Assembly (NCBI RefSeq): GCF_021168475.1
Contig: NZ_JAJOZT010000001.1
Location: 1 to 64,000 of the forward strand
Reading direction: 5' to 3'
From: Pseudoclavibacter sp. 13-3
GTDB lineage: Bacteria > Actinomycetota > Actinomycetes > Actinomycetales > Microbacteriaceae
Length of the DNA stretch: 64,000 nt
The position numbers were made by a program, and so were the translations under genes. The notes below the pieces were generated by a model that saw only the letters and a list, made by a program, of their open reading frames with translations, was not told where the DNA came from and did no database searches. The number at the start of each line of letters is the position of its first letter. The stretch's first letter is position 1. Of this stretch, positions 33,241 to 40,650 are shown one piece after another.

Positions 33241-34189
33241 TCCCTACTACGAGAGACTCCGCCATGACTCCCGAGCATGCTCTGAAGCGAGCAAGTGGCT
33301 AGATAGTCTCCCCGTCACGGCGCTTCCGCTCGATGAGGTTCTCTTCGAGGCGCAGCTGCAGGCCGCTGAGCGTTTCGATGCCTCCATCTCTCGGCATGCA
33401 CACGAGTACATCGTCCGACTCTCAGGCCCTGACGTTGAAGCCGGAGTTCTACCAGACTCCATCAACGATGAAGTGGTACCCCGGATTACACGAGAGATCG
33501 CCGCATCCGCTGAAATCGACAATGCGAACGTCAAGTTCGGTCTCGCGGGAATTGGGCAAGGCAGCATCGTCCTGTACTTCAAGCCACTGGACGATGATGC
33601 CGCGTACTCATCGACCTCAGAAGACCAATTCGAACAGCGTATTTCAATCATCGACAACGCCATCGAACGAATCAATACGTTGCATGGGCTCATCGAGAAC
33701 GAAGCCAGCGCCAACGAGATCCAGGCGCGCTTCCACTCGACTCGAGAACGTCAACTGCTTCACGCGGCGGGCAAACTCGTCGAAGCGTTGGACTCCCACA
33801 GCCTTGACTTCACCTCACGATGGCGGGGTCCAGGAGGCAGACGCACGTTAGGCATGATCTCCGAACGAGGCAGAGCCTACGCTCAGACGCTTTTCCACGA
33901 GAGCGAGCAATCTGAAGAACGCCCATTCAGCGGGAAGATCCAGGCACTCGACTTGGAAGGGTCCGTGACCATCGCTTCAGGGAAGAGGAACTCTCGTCGA
34001 GTCGCGAGTATCGACCCCAAGCTGATCCCCGGGCTTAGGCTGGGCGACCCCATTCACGTAATCCTCCGAATCGTCAAGAACAATGACGCGGTGCGATCAC
34101 ATACCTCCGGCGTGCAGCCAAAATACTCGGTCGTCAGGCTCCTCGAACGCGACACTCCCGCTGACTCAATACACCCCGCCTCGAGCTAA
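33233..34189 (+). CDS. Partner protein of the nucleotidyltransferase cassette
   Basis: A 318-residue soluble protein from a GTG with GGAGGTGAT upstream, overlapping the previous stop. Residues ~90-115 (NVKFGLAGIGQGSIVLYFKP) are beta-rich, ~130-190 helical with RERQLLH (Arg-x5-His, a spacing seen in HEPN nucleases but not diagnostic), and ~225-310 an OB/SH3-like beta domain (FSGKIQALDLEGSVTI, DPIHVILRIVKNND). I do not recognise the family. Coupling to the NTase-like gene means the two probably act together. Confidence 0.7.
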   Translation: MIDPYYERLRHDSRACSEASKWLDSLPVTALPLDEVLFEAQLQAAERFDASISRHAHEYIVRLSGPDVEAGVLPDSINDEVVPRITREIAASAEIDNANVKFGLAGIGQGSIVLYFKPLDDDAAYSSTSEDQFEQRISIIDNAIERINTLHGLIENEASANEIQARFHSTRERQLLHAAGKLVEALDSHSLDFTSRWRGPGGRRTLGMISERGRAYAQTLFHESEQSEERPFSGKIQALDLEGSVTIASGKRNSRRVASIDPKLIPGLRLGDPIHVILRIVKNNDAVRSHTSGVQPKYSVVRLLERDTPADSIHPASS

Positions 34190-34283
34190 ACGCCTCTGCT
34201 CCCGATGCTCGGCACGGTGACCCCGGAGGGCCACCACAGTGGAGACGAGCTCGAGGCGGCGCTGAGGCACACTGATCCAGACG

Positions 34284-34394
34284 GTGCTCTCGGCCACCGA
34301 TGACTGGGATCGCATCTCGGATGCGCTCTCGATCACGCATGAGCTGGTCGAAGCACTGATTCCTGACCACCAGACGGCGAAGATCGCCGTCTGA
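34284..34394 (+). CDS. Possible 36-residue ORF, perhaps a remnant
   Basis: A short GTG-started frame reading DDWDRISDALSITHELVEAL, an amphipathic helix, in the 255-bp gap before the integrase. No convincing ribosome site; upstream frame closed by TGA just before. It may be the remains of a longer gene. Low support. Confidence 0.25.
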   Translation: MLSATDDWDRISDALSITHELVEALIPDHQTAKIAV

Positions 34395-34509
34395 CCGGCA
34401 CGCAGCGCGTCGGTGACCCATCCCACAATGGAAAGGAGGCCGGCATGGCTACACGATCAGACGCCCATCCGGACGCTATCAAGGGGCGTACAGAACCCCC
34501 GACGGCAAG

Positions 34510-35607
34510 GTGCACTCAGTCGGCACATTCGCTCTGAAATCCGAGGCACGCCGAGCGGCAGTCAAAGCCGAGTCGAAAGTACTGCGGCCAGACTGGACAG
34601 ACCCCTCGATCGCCAAGATGACCTGGGGCGACTGGTGCGAACGATGGTGGCCGACACGGCGAATAGAAGCCAGCACAGCAGCCAACGAAGAAGCCATGGT
34701 GCAGAAGCACATCAGCCCACAGTGGATCGACGTGCAGCTCGGGCAGATCCGACGCGGCCACGTGCAAGGCTGGGTGAACAAGCTCGTCAGCGACGGCACG
34801 CTCAAAGCGTCGAGCGTGAGACGAGTGCTCAACGTCTTCGTCTCATCACTGACCCCATCCGTCGCCGAGGGCATCCTCGAAGCAAACCCAGCAGCCGGCG
34901 TCTCCATCACCCTCGAAGACCCAGAGCACGTCTTCCTCACCCGTGAACAGTTCAAGGCACTCATCGAGAGCGTCGGCACCGACAAAGTGCCACGCAGCAA
35001 GCGCAGGAAGCCATTCGAGCCCGACTATCACGCCCAGGCGGTGATCAGCTTCCTCGTCGCCACAGGCCTGCGCTGGGGTGAACTAGCGGGCCTGCACTGG
35101 GAACAGCTCACCGAGACCAGCGTCACCGTCAAGAACGTCGTCTCCGCCGGAGAAATCAAGCCCTACCCGAAAGGCAAGAAACAACGAGTCGTGCCCCTGC
35201 CTGGATGGGCACGCCGACTCATAACCTGGGAAGATGACGGAGCGCAGCCACTTCCCTACCGCACCGGCATGCGACGCCCGAAGACCGGCCTCGTGTTCAC
35301 CGGGCCCACCGGCGCCGCGCTCGACGACAGAAACTTCACCAGGCAGAAGCTCAACCCCGCACTCAAACGAGCCGAGCTCGCTCACCTCGGCTTCACCTTG
35401 CATGACCTGCGCCACACATACGCATCCTGGCTCATCCAAGACGGCGTGAGGCTCGAACAGATCTCCGCTCTCCTGGGCCACGCCAGCTGGAAAACCACCC
35501 AGATCTACGCGCACCTCGTGCCCGGGCAAGACGAGAACCTCAGCAAAGCGCTCAGAGACCCCTTCGCGCCGGAACTAACCGTGCTCGAGGGCGGCGCCGC
35601 AGGATGA
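34510..35607 (+). CDS. Tyrosine recombinase (phage integrase), N terminus apparently frameshifted
   Basis: Integrates and excises the prophage. The catalytic domain shows ATGLRWGELAGL (Arg I), LHDLRHTYASWL (His-x-x-Arg) and LLGHASWKTTQIYAH with the nucleophile Tyr; an arm/core-binding domain precedes it (MTWGDWCERWWPTRRIEAST). The frame contains typical N-terminal residues RRPSGRYQGAYRTPDGKVHS upstream of GTG 34510, but no start codon lies in that frame; an ATG with AAAGGAGG (34445) is one base out. A one-base loss after ATG-GC would explain this. If real, the protein from 34510 lacks ~22 residues. Confidence 0.85.
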   Translation: MHSVGTFALKSEARRAAVKAESKVLRPDWTDPSIAKMTWGDWCERWWPTRRIEASTAANEEAMVQKHISPQWIDVQLGQIRRGHVQGWVNKLVSDGTLKASSVRRVLNVFVSSLTPSVAEGILEANPAAGVSITLEDPEHVFLTREQFKALIESVGTDKVPRSKRRKPFEPDYHAQAVISFLVATGLRWGELAGLHWEQLTETSVTVKNVVSAGEIKPYPKGKKQRVVPLPGWARRLITWEDDGAQPLPYRTGMRRPKTGLVFTGPTGAALDDRNFTRQKLNPALKRAELAHLGFTLHDLRHTYASWLIQDGVRLEQISALLGHASWKTTQIYAHLVPGQDENLSKALRDPFAPELTVLEGGAAG

Positions 35608-35649
35608 CCCAAAACACCCGAGAACGAGTCACGGCGAGTGACGCGTGAC

Positions 35650-35676
35650 TCAAGTCTGCTATCCGTTTGCTATCCG
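35650..35676 (+). repeat. Putative integrase arm-type repeats
   Basis: TGCTATCCG occurs twice in direct orientation (35657-35665 and 35668-35676), 11 bp apart, one helical turn. The first belongs to TCAAGTCTGCTATC (35650-35663), which is an exact 14-bp inverted copy of the tRNA-Val T-arm/acceptor region at 35745-35758. Its place between integrase and tRNA suggests arm or core binding sites. Confidence 0.5.
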
Positions 35677-35691
35677 CGACTTAAACGAAGA

Positions 35692-35730
35692 AGGCCCGGA
35701 ATCCCGCGTCTTCCGCGTGATTCCGGGCCT
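35692..35730. terminator. Bidirectional hairpin between integrase and tRNA-Val
   Basis: AGGCCCGGAATC and GATTCCGGGCCT form a perfect 12-bp stem, extended by four further pairs. It can end both the rightward integrase mRNA and the leftward tRNA operon transcript, seven bases from the tRNA CCA end. Confidence 0.85.
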
Positions 35731-35736
35731 ATCCCG

Positions 35737-35758
35737 TGGTGGGCGATAGCAGACTTGA
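35737..35758. other. Probable prophage attachment site at tRNA-Val 3' end
   Basis: The integrase ends 130 bp away and the prophage abuts the tRNA 3' end, so recombination presumably took place within the T-arm/acceptor region and restored an intact tRNA. The core length cannot be fixed because the other attachment site is outside the window. Confidence 0.6.
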
Positions 35759-35813
35759 ACTGCTGACCTCTTCCGTGTCAGGGAAGCGCGCTACCAGACT
35801 GCGCCAATCGCCC
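35737..35813 (-). tRNA. tRNA-Val (GAC)
   Basis: On the minus strand GGGCGAT and ATCGCCC form the acceptor stem, the anticodon loop CTGACAC gives GAC, the T-loop is TTCAAGT, and CCA is encoded (35737-35739). Last of three tRNAs in a leftward operon and likely phage integration target. Confidence 0.96.
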
Positions 35814-35869
35814 GTACTCGAACCGTCGAGTGCGTCTGTCGACTTTCGTCGACTCCGGCCGAAGCCGGT

Positions 35870-35943
35870 TGGAGGTGGAGACGGGAGTCGAACCCGCGTA
35901 TACGGCTTTGCAGGCCGCTGCCTCGCCACTCGGCCACTCCACC
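35870..35943 (-). tRNA. tRNA-Cys (GCA)
   Basis: Acceptor GGTGGAG/CTCCACC, anticodon loop CTGCAAA giving GCA, T-loop TTCGACT, discriminator U73 as expected for Cys, and encoded CCA. Middle gene of the Gly-Cys-Val cluster. Confidence 0.96.
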
Positions 35944-36042
35944 ATGCCAGACTTCGCCGATTCTGAGTGCATCATTGCCGGTGAAGCAGCCCCTGTGAAG
36001 CGGGGCCTGTGGCAGGTCTTTCACAAGTGAAAGAACCCTCCG

Positions 36043-36115
36043 AGCGGATGACGAGATTCGAACTCGCGACCCCCACCATGGCAAGGTGGTGCTCTACCAA
36101 CTGAGCCACATCCGC
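36043..36115 (-). tRNA. tRNA-Gly (GCC)
   Basis: Acceptor GCGGATG/CATCCGC, anticodon loop TTGCCAT giving GCC, T-loop TTCGAAT; CCA is not encoded. First gene of the tRNA operon. Confidence 0.96.
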
Positions 36116-36170
36116 ATGTTGATCAGCTTGACGCTGTTCAACGTTGCCGCCGTGTTCCGGCGACTTGAAT

Positions 36171-36198
36171 AATGTACCGTACCTGCGCGCGAATGCAA
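36171..36198 (-). promoter_or_regulatory. Promoter of the Gly-Cys-Val tRNA operon
   Basis: On the minus strand TTGCAT and TACATT are separated by 16 bp, upstream of tRNA-Gly with ~55 bp leader, and agree with sigma-70-type consensus at four of six positions each. Confidence 0.5.
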
Positions 36199-36361
36199 AA
36201 TCGGAGTGAACAGAACCCTGCATCGCGGGCGTGTCGAGCCTCTCGATCCCAGCGATATCGCGGGTTCAGCCGACTGTCAGAAGGTACTGAGAAGCGCCTC
36301 CCCCTCGTCGACGCATGCCTCAGTCAACGACCGGGGAGGCGAATGCGGTGGGGACACAGAT

Positions 36362-36406
36362 GTGGAGAGGGTGCGGAGCCTGTGACGGCTGCCGCACCCT
36401 CTCCAC
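36362..36406 (-). terminator. Terminator of the ammonium transporter gene
   Basis: GTGGAGAGGGTGCGG and CCGCACCCTCTCCAC form a perfect 15-bp stem with a further AGCC/GGCT pairing inside, 60 bp after the amt stop. A second stem (GCCTCCCC/GGGGAGGC, 36296-36340) follows. Confidence 0.85.
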
Positions 36407-36465
36407 GTGTCGAAGCGCTGCGTTGTTCACCTCTGCCGCTCAGGAGCGGCAGTCAGATACCTGCC

Positions 36466-37683
36466 TCAGTTCTGCAGGGCGTAGCCCGACTCACCGTGCA
36501 CGCGCAGGTCGATGCCGGCCACTTCGTCCTCGTTCTTGACGCGGAACCCGATGGTCTTGTCGATGACCTTGCCGATGATGAATGCGATGACGAACGAGTA
36601 GACCGCGACCGGAACCGAGCCGACGATCTGAGCGCCGAGCTGTCCCCAGCCGTAGCCGTAGAACAGCCCCGAGTCATTGGCGAAGAAGCCGAGGTAGATG
36701 CAGCCGATGAGGCCGCCGACCAGGTGCACTCCGACGACGTCGAGGGAGTCATCGTAGCCGAGCACCCACTTCGCGTTGACGGCAAGGGCGCAGAGGCCGC
36801 CGACGATCAGGCCCAGGAGAATCGCCGCCCCAGGGGTGAGCTGGTCGCATGCCGGGGTGATGCCCACGAGGCCGGCCACGGCGCCGGTGCCGGCGCCGAC
36901 AGCGGTCGCCTTGCCCGTCTTGATCTTCTCGACGACGAGCCAGGCCAGAATCGCGGCAGCAGGGGTCACCATGGTGTTCAGGTAGATGAGGCCGGCGGTG
37001 GCGTCATCGGTGGCAGCTCCGCCGTTGAAGCCGAACCAGCCGAACCACAGCACCGAGGCGCCGATCAGCACCAGCGGCACGTTGTGCGGCTTGGCGATGC
37101 CCTTGTCCAGGCCGATACGACGGCCGAGAACAATCGCGAGGGCCAGAGCCGCCGCACCGGAGTTGATGTGCACGACTGTGCCGCCGGCGAAGTCGAGCAC
37201 ACCGTCGACGCCGAACCACTCAGGCACCACGGTGCCGATCCAGCCGCCTCCCCAGACCCAGGCTGCGACGGGGAAGTACGACAGGGTGGCCCAGAGGCCG
37301 GCGAAGATCATCCACGAGCCGAACTTCGCACGGTCGGCGATGGCTCCTGAGATGAGTGCGACGGTGATGATGGCGAAGGTTGATCCGTAGACGGTCGATA
37401 CGAGGTCTTCGCCGCTGACTCCGCTGAGCCCGAATGCCGAGAACGGATTGCCGGCGAACGACCACGGGCTGGCGTCTTCGCTGATCGACGTCATGTTCGC
37501 GCCGTAGAGCACCCAGAGGACTCCCACGAGCCCCATCGAGCCGAAGCTGAGCATCAGCATGCTCACAACGGACTTCGCCCGCACGAGGCCGCCATAGAAG
37601 AAGGCGACGCCTGGGGTCATGAACAACACCAGCGCGGTCGACACCAGCAGCCATATGGTGCCGGTCGTGACTGTCTCTGTCAT
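36466..37683 (-). CDS. amt: Ammonium transporter (Amt family)
   Basis: A 405-residue membrane protein with about eleven helices; imports ammonium through trimeric pores. GGTVVHINSGAAAL and VGVHLVGGLIG carry the twin pore histidines, FFYGGLVRAKS and GFNGGAATDD are family signatures. An unusual feature is the absence of glnK/glnD next to it; it is followed by a terminator and the tRNA operon. Two GlnR-like boxes lie upstream, so induction by nitrogen limitation is likely. Confidence 0.96.
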   Translation of the reverse strand: MTETVTTGTIWLLVSTALVLFMTPGVAFFYGGLVRAKSVVSMLMLSFGSMGLVGVLWVLYGANMTSISEDASPWSFAGNPFSAFGLSGVSGEDLVSTVYGSTFAIITVALISGAIADRAKFGSWMIFAGLWATLSYFPVAAWVWGGGWIGTVVPEWFGVDGVLDFAGGTVVHINSGAAALALAIVLGRRIGLDKGIAKPHNVPLVLIGASVLWFGWFGFNGGAATDDATAGLIYLNTMVTPAAAILAWLVVEKIKTGKATAVGAGTGAVAGLVGITPACDQLTPGAAILLGLIVGGLCALAVNAKWVLGYDDSLDVVGVHLVGGLIGCIYLGFFANDSGLFYGYGWGQLGAQIVGSVPVAVYSFVIAFIIGKVIDKTIGFRVKNEDEVAGIDLRVHGESGYALQN

Positions 37684-37798
37684 GGTGGAACCTCTCTCGA
37701 ACTGATCACGGGGTCACGATCGCGCATCAGGATGCGCTGCGCTGATCGCGAACTGAGTTCAGTCTCGGGTGCAGAGATTTCGCACAATATGCGCCGCA

Positions 37799-37845
37799 GT
37801 TACAGCGCTGTTACACAACTGAGGCCGCTGTTACGGCAATGTTTC
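37799..37845 (-). promoter_or_regulatory. Two GlnR-like operator boxes upstream of amt
   Basis: On the minus strand GAAAC-6-GTAAC (37830-37845) and GTAAC-6-GTAAC (37799-37814) match the half-site pattern and 6-bp spacing of actinobacterial GlnR boxes, with centres 31 bp apart. They lie 116-162 bp before the amt start. GlnR itself is not in the window. Confidence 0.65.
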
Positions 37846-37857
37846 CGAGGTGGTCGG

Positions 37858-38898
37858 TCAGGCTGAGGCCGCGTCGTAGGTCTCGTGTGCCAGAGTGGTG
37901 AGGGCGTCGAGTCGCGAGACGCAGCGCAGATACTTCTTGCGGTACCCTCCGTCGATCATCTCCTGGCTGAAGACCTCGGTCAGCGGTAGGCCCGCGGCGA
38001 CGATCGGCTTCTGCGCGTCATAGAGACGGTCGATGAGCGCCACGAGACGCAGCGCGTCGTCCTGTCTGGTCAAGCGCCCGACACCTGACCAGACGAAGGT
38101 GTCGGCCGAGCGTGCGAGGGCGAAGTACTGCACCGGATGCAGCGTCGAGATGTGGTCGATGACATCGGCGAAGGCGTCCTGCGAGAGGCGCAGGTCGTCC
38201 GACTCGTGCTGCGAGACGAGCCGATCGATCTCGTCGTGCTCCCAGGGCACCGCCTCACTGTCGACGTCGCGTCGACGGTAGTCCTGGCCGTCGATGCGCA
38301 GCGCCTGGAAGATCGAGGCGAGCGACTGAATCTCGCGCATGAAGTCTGAGGCGGCGAACCGCCCCTCGCCCAGTGCGTTCGGCGGAGTGTTCGACGTGGC
38401 CACGATCGAGGTGCCGGTCGCCGCGAGCTCCTTGAGCAGACGGGTCATGATCATCGTGTCGCCGGGGTCGTCGAGCTCGAACTCGTCGATGCACAGCAGT
38501 GAGTAGCCGCGCAGCTTGGCGACGGCGTTCTCGAAGCCGAGTGCGCCGACCAGCGACGTGTACTCCAGGAAAGTGCCGTAGGCCTTGGGCTGCGGAGCGG
38601 TGTTCCACAGTGCTGCCAGCAGGTGGGACTTGCCGACGCCGAAGCCGCCGTCGAGATAGATGCCGCTTGCTTGCTTCGCCGCCTTCTTGTGGCGTCCGAA
38701 GAGGCTGCGCCGTTTCACTGCAGTCCAGCGACCGGCGAACTCGCACAGGGCGTCGACTGCCTCCTGCTGCGACGGGAAGTCGGCGCTCGGCTCGTAACTC
38801 TCGAACGACACGCTCTGAAAGAGCGGCGGCGGCACGAGATTCGCGACGAGCTCGTCGGGATCGAGATTCGGGTGCACATCGACGATATGCGAGATCAT
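37858..38898 (-). CDS. zapE: Cell division protein ZapE / AFG1-like ATPase
   Basis: A 346-residue AAA-type ATPase: GGFGVGKSHLLAALW (Walker A, about residue 75-90), LLCIDEFELDDPGD (Walker B), and IVATSNTPP (sensor 1). In Enterobacteria ZapE acts on the Z ring; in actinobacteria the role is inferred from homology. Start at 38898 preceded by AGAGAGGAA. Diverges from the rhodanese gene and sits head-to-tail with amt. Confidence 0.9.
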   Translation of the reverse strand: MISHIVDVHPNLDPDELVANLVPPPLFQSVSFESYEPSADFPSQQEAVDALCEFAGRWTAVKRRSLFGRHKKAAKQASGIYLDGGFGVGKSHLLAALWNTAPQPKAYGTFLEYTSLVGALGFENAVAKLRGYSLLCIDEFELDDPGDTMIMTRLLKELAATGTSIVATSNTPPNALGEGRFAASDFMREIQSLASIFQALRIDGQDYRRRDVDSEAVPWEHDEIDRLVSQHESDDLRLSQDAFADVIDHISTLHPVQYFALARSADTFVWSGVGRLTRQDDALRLVALIDRLYDAQKPIVAAGLPLTEVFSQEMIDGGYRKKYLRCVSRLDALTTLAHETYDAASA

Positions 38899-39144
38899 GC
38901 GTTCCTCTCTGGCGGCGTCAGTGCACGCGTGGGTTGCGGTGGCCGAATCGCGGCGTCCCGGGGCGAGCATCGTGATGCGGATGCGCGGGCGCGAGAGCCA
39001 GCGCGGCACCCTGTTCACTGTAGCGGGTTCGCAGACCCGCACATGACCTGCTGTTGCAGATCGACTGCCGCAGTCGAGTCGTGTGCAGTATCGTGATCGA
39101 CACCAGCCAGACTCAAACGAGTCGGTGCAACGAAGGAGAACGTC

Positions 39145-40053
39145 ATGACTGTCGCCGTCGACTCGTCAGATCCGAAGACCGCGGGCTACGCGCACCCCGA
39201 GCGCCTGGTCAGCACCGAGTGGCTGGCCGAGCACCTGGGCGAGCCGGGACTCGTCGTCGTCGAGAGCGACGAAGACGTGCTGCTGTACGAGACCGGGCAC
39301 ATCCCCGGGGCGGTCAAGATCGACTGGCACACCGATCTCAACGACCCGGTCGTGCGCGACTACGTCGACGGAGCCGGTTTCGCGAAGCTGCTCAGTGAGA
39401 AGGGCATCGACCGTGACGACACCGTGGTGATCTACGGCGACAAGAACAACTGGTGGGCGGCCTATGCCCTCTGGGTGTTCACGCTCTTCGGCCACGAAGA
39501 CGTGCGCCTGCTCAACGGCAGCCGGTCGAAGTGGATCGCGGAGGGGCGCGATCTGACGCGCGAGGTTCCCACCCGCGCCGCGACCCGCTATCCGGTGGTC
39601 GCACGCGATGACGCGCCGATCCGCGCCTACCGTGACGACGTGCTTGCGGCGATCGGCACTGAGCACCTCGTCGACGTGCGCTCGGCGCCCGAATACATCG
39701 GTGAGCGCACCACGGCTCCCGACTACCCCGAAGAGGGGGCGCTGCGGGCCGGTCACATCCCCACCGCGCAGAACGTGCCGTGGGCCAGGGCCGTCGCTGA
39801 CGACGGCACCTTCAAGACCGCCGACGAGCTGCGCGACATCTACGAGGCCGGCGGTGCCGGTCTGCGCGAGGGCGATGACGTGATCGCCTACTGCCGCATC
39901 GGCGAGCGGTCGAGCCACACCTGGTTCGTGCTGAAGTATCTGCTCGGCTTCGAGAACGTGCGCAACTACGACGGCTCGTGGACTGAATGGGGGTCGTCGG
40001 TGCGGGTGCCCGTTGTCACCGGTGCACAACCCGGCATCGCGCCGGCGCGCTGA
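39145..40053 (+). CDS. Thiosulfate sulfurtransferase (tandem rhodanese)
   Basis: A 302-residue two-domain rhodanese moving sulfane sulfur from thiosulfate to thiol acceptors or cyanide. The first domain ([19 protein letters not shown]) lacks the active Cys; the second has the loop [10 protein letters not shown] with the catalytic Cys. ATG preceded by CGAAGGAGAA. Followed by sufE, suggesting shared work in sulfur delivery. Confidence 0.93.
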   Translation: MTVAVDSSDPKTAGYAHPERLVSTEWLAEHLGEPGLVVVESDEDVLLYETGHIPGAVKIDWHTDLNDPVVRDYVDGAGFAKLLSEKGIDRDDTVVIYGDKNNWWAAYALWVFTLFGHEDVRLLNGSRSKWIAEGRDLTREVPTRAATRYPVVARDDAPIRAYRDDVLAAIGTEHLVDVRSAPEYIGERTTAPDYPEEGALRAGHIPTAQNVPWARAVADDGTFKTADELRDIYEAGGAGLREGDDVIAYCRIGERSSHTWFVLKYLLGFENVRNYDGSWTEWGSSVRVPVVTGAQPGIAPAR

Positions 40054-40140
40054 ACCGCCTCAAGCGCATCAGAGGCGTTCATGAGCGGTGTCGTCCGCTG
40101 GCCTCGGGCGAGGTGCCCCAGCAGCGTAGACTCGTAGCTC

Positions 40141-40638
40141 ATGAGCACCTCTGACTCTCACTCGTCGCACCTGTTCGGCGCGCCCCACGAACTCGACGCG
40201 CTGCACCTGCCGGCCCGTCTCATCGAGACGGCCGAAGACTTCAACGCCCTCGGCGAACGAGACCGGCTGCAGCTGCTGCTGGAGTTCGCCGACGCGCTGC
40301 CCGAGCTGCCGGAACGCTACCGCGACGACCCCGATCTGCTCGAGCCCGTGCCAGAGTGCCAATCCCCCGTCTTTCTGAAAGTCGACGTCGACGGCGACAG
40401 AGTGCATCCGCACGTCACCGCTCCGCGTGAGGCGCCCACCACTCGCGGGTTCGCCTCGATTCTGGTCCAGGGACTCGACGGCGAGAGCGTGCAGCAGGTG
40501 CTCGACGTGCCCAGCGACTACCCGTTCGAACTCGGCCTCGCTCGCGCGGTGTCGCCGCTGCGTCTGCGCGGTATGACCGGCATTCTCGAGCGCATCAAGG
40601 CGCAGGTGCGCCGTCAGATCGTCGAACGCGACGCCTGA
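40141..40638 (+). CDS. sufE: SufE-type cysteine desulfurase activator
   Basis: A 165-residue SufE protein that accepts sulfur from SufS-type desulfurase for Fe-S assembly. PVPECQSPVFL contains the acceptor Cys; RGFASILVQGLDGES and SPLRLRGMTGILERI are family blocks. 87 bp after the rhodanese on the same strand, probable operon. No sufS in the window. Confidence 0.92.
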   Translation: MSTSDSHSSHLFGAPHELDALHLPARLIETAEDFNALGERDRLQLLLEFADALPELPERYRDDPDLLEPVPECQSPVFLKVDVDGDRVHPHVTAPREAPTTRGFASILVQGLDGESVQQVLDVPSDYPFELGLARAVSPLRLRGMTGILERIKAQVRRQIVERDA

Positions 40639-40650
40639 ACAGACACGGGT

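Larger units (their letters stand above)
95..35740. mobile_element. Siphovirus-type prophage (left end outside window)
   Basis: A full set of phage structural genes in canonical order (terminase, portal, capsid, connectors, tail, lysis, fibre) is followed by replication/accessory genes, a divergent repressor region and a tyrosine integrase that ends about 130 bp from tRNA-Val(GAC). The right boundary is placed at the tRNA 3' end, a classic site for tyrosine integrases. No second copy of the tRNA 3' end is visible near position 1, so the left attachment site should lie outside the window; whether the SRAP gene and the IS remnant belong to the phage is uncertain. Confidence 0.85.

Noticed and set aside
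1-35740. Second copy of the tRNA-Val 3' end as left attachment site
   Set aside because: No stretch resembling the tRNA T-arm/acceptor in direct orientation was seen near the left edge; the site must be outside the window.
36172-37350. Long plus-strand ORF of 392 codons
   Set aside because: It lies antisense to amt and has a composition typical of a GC-rich shadow frame.
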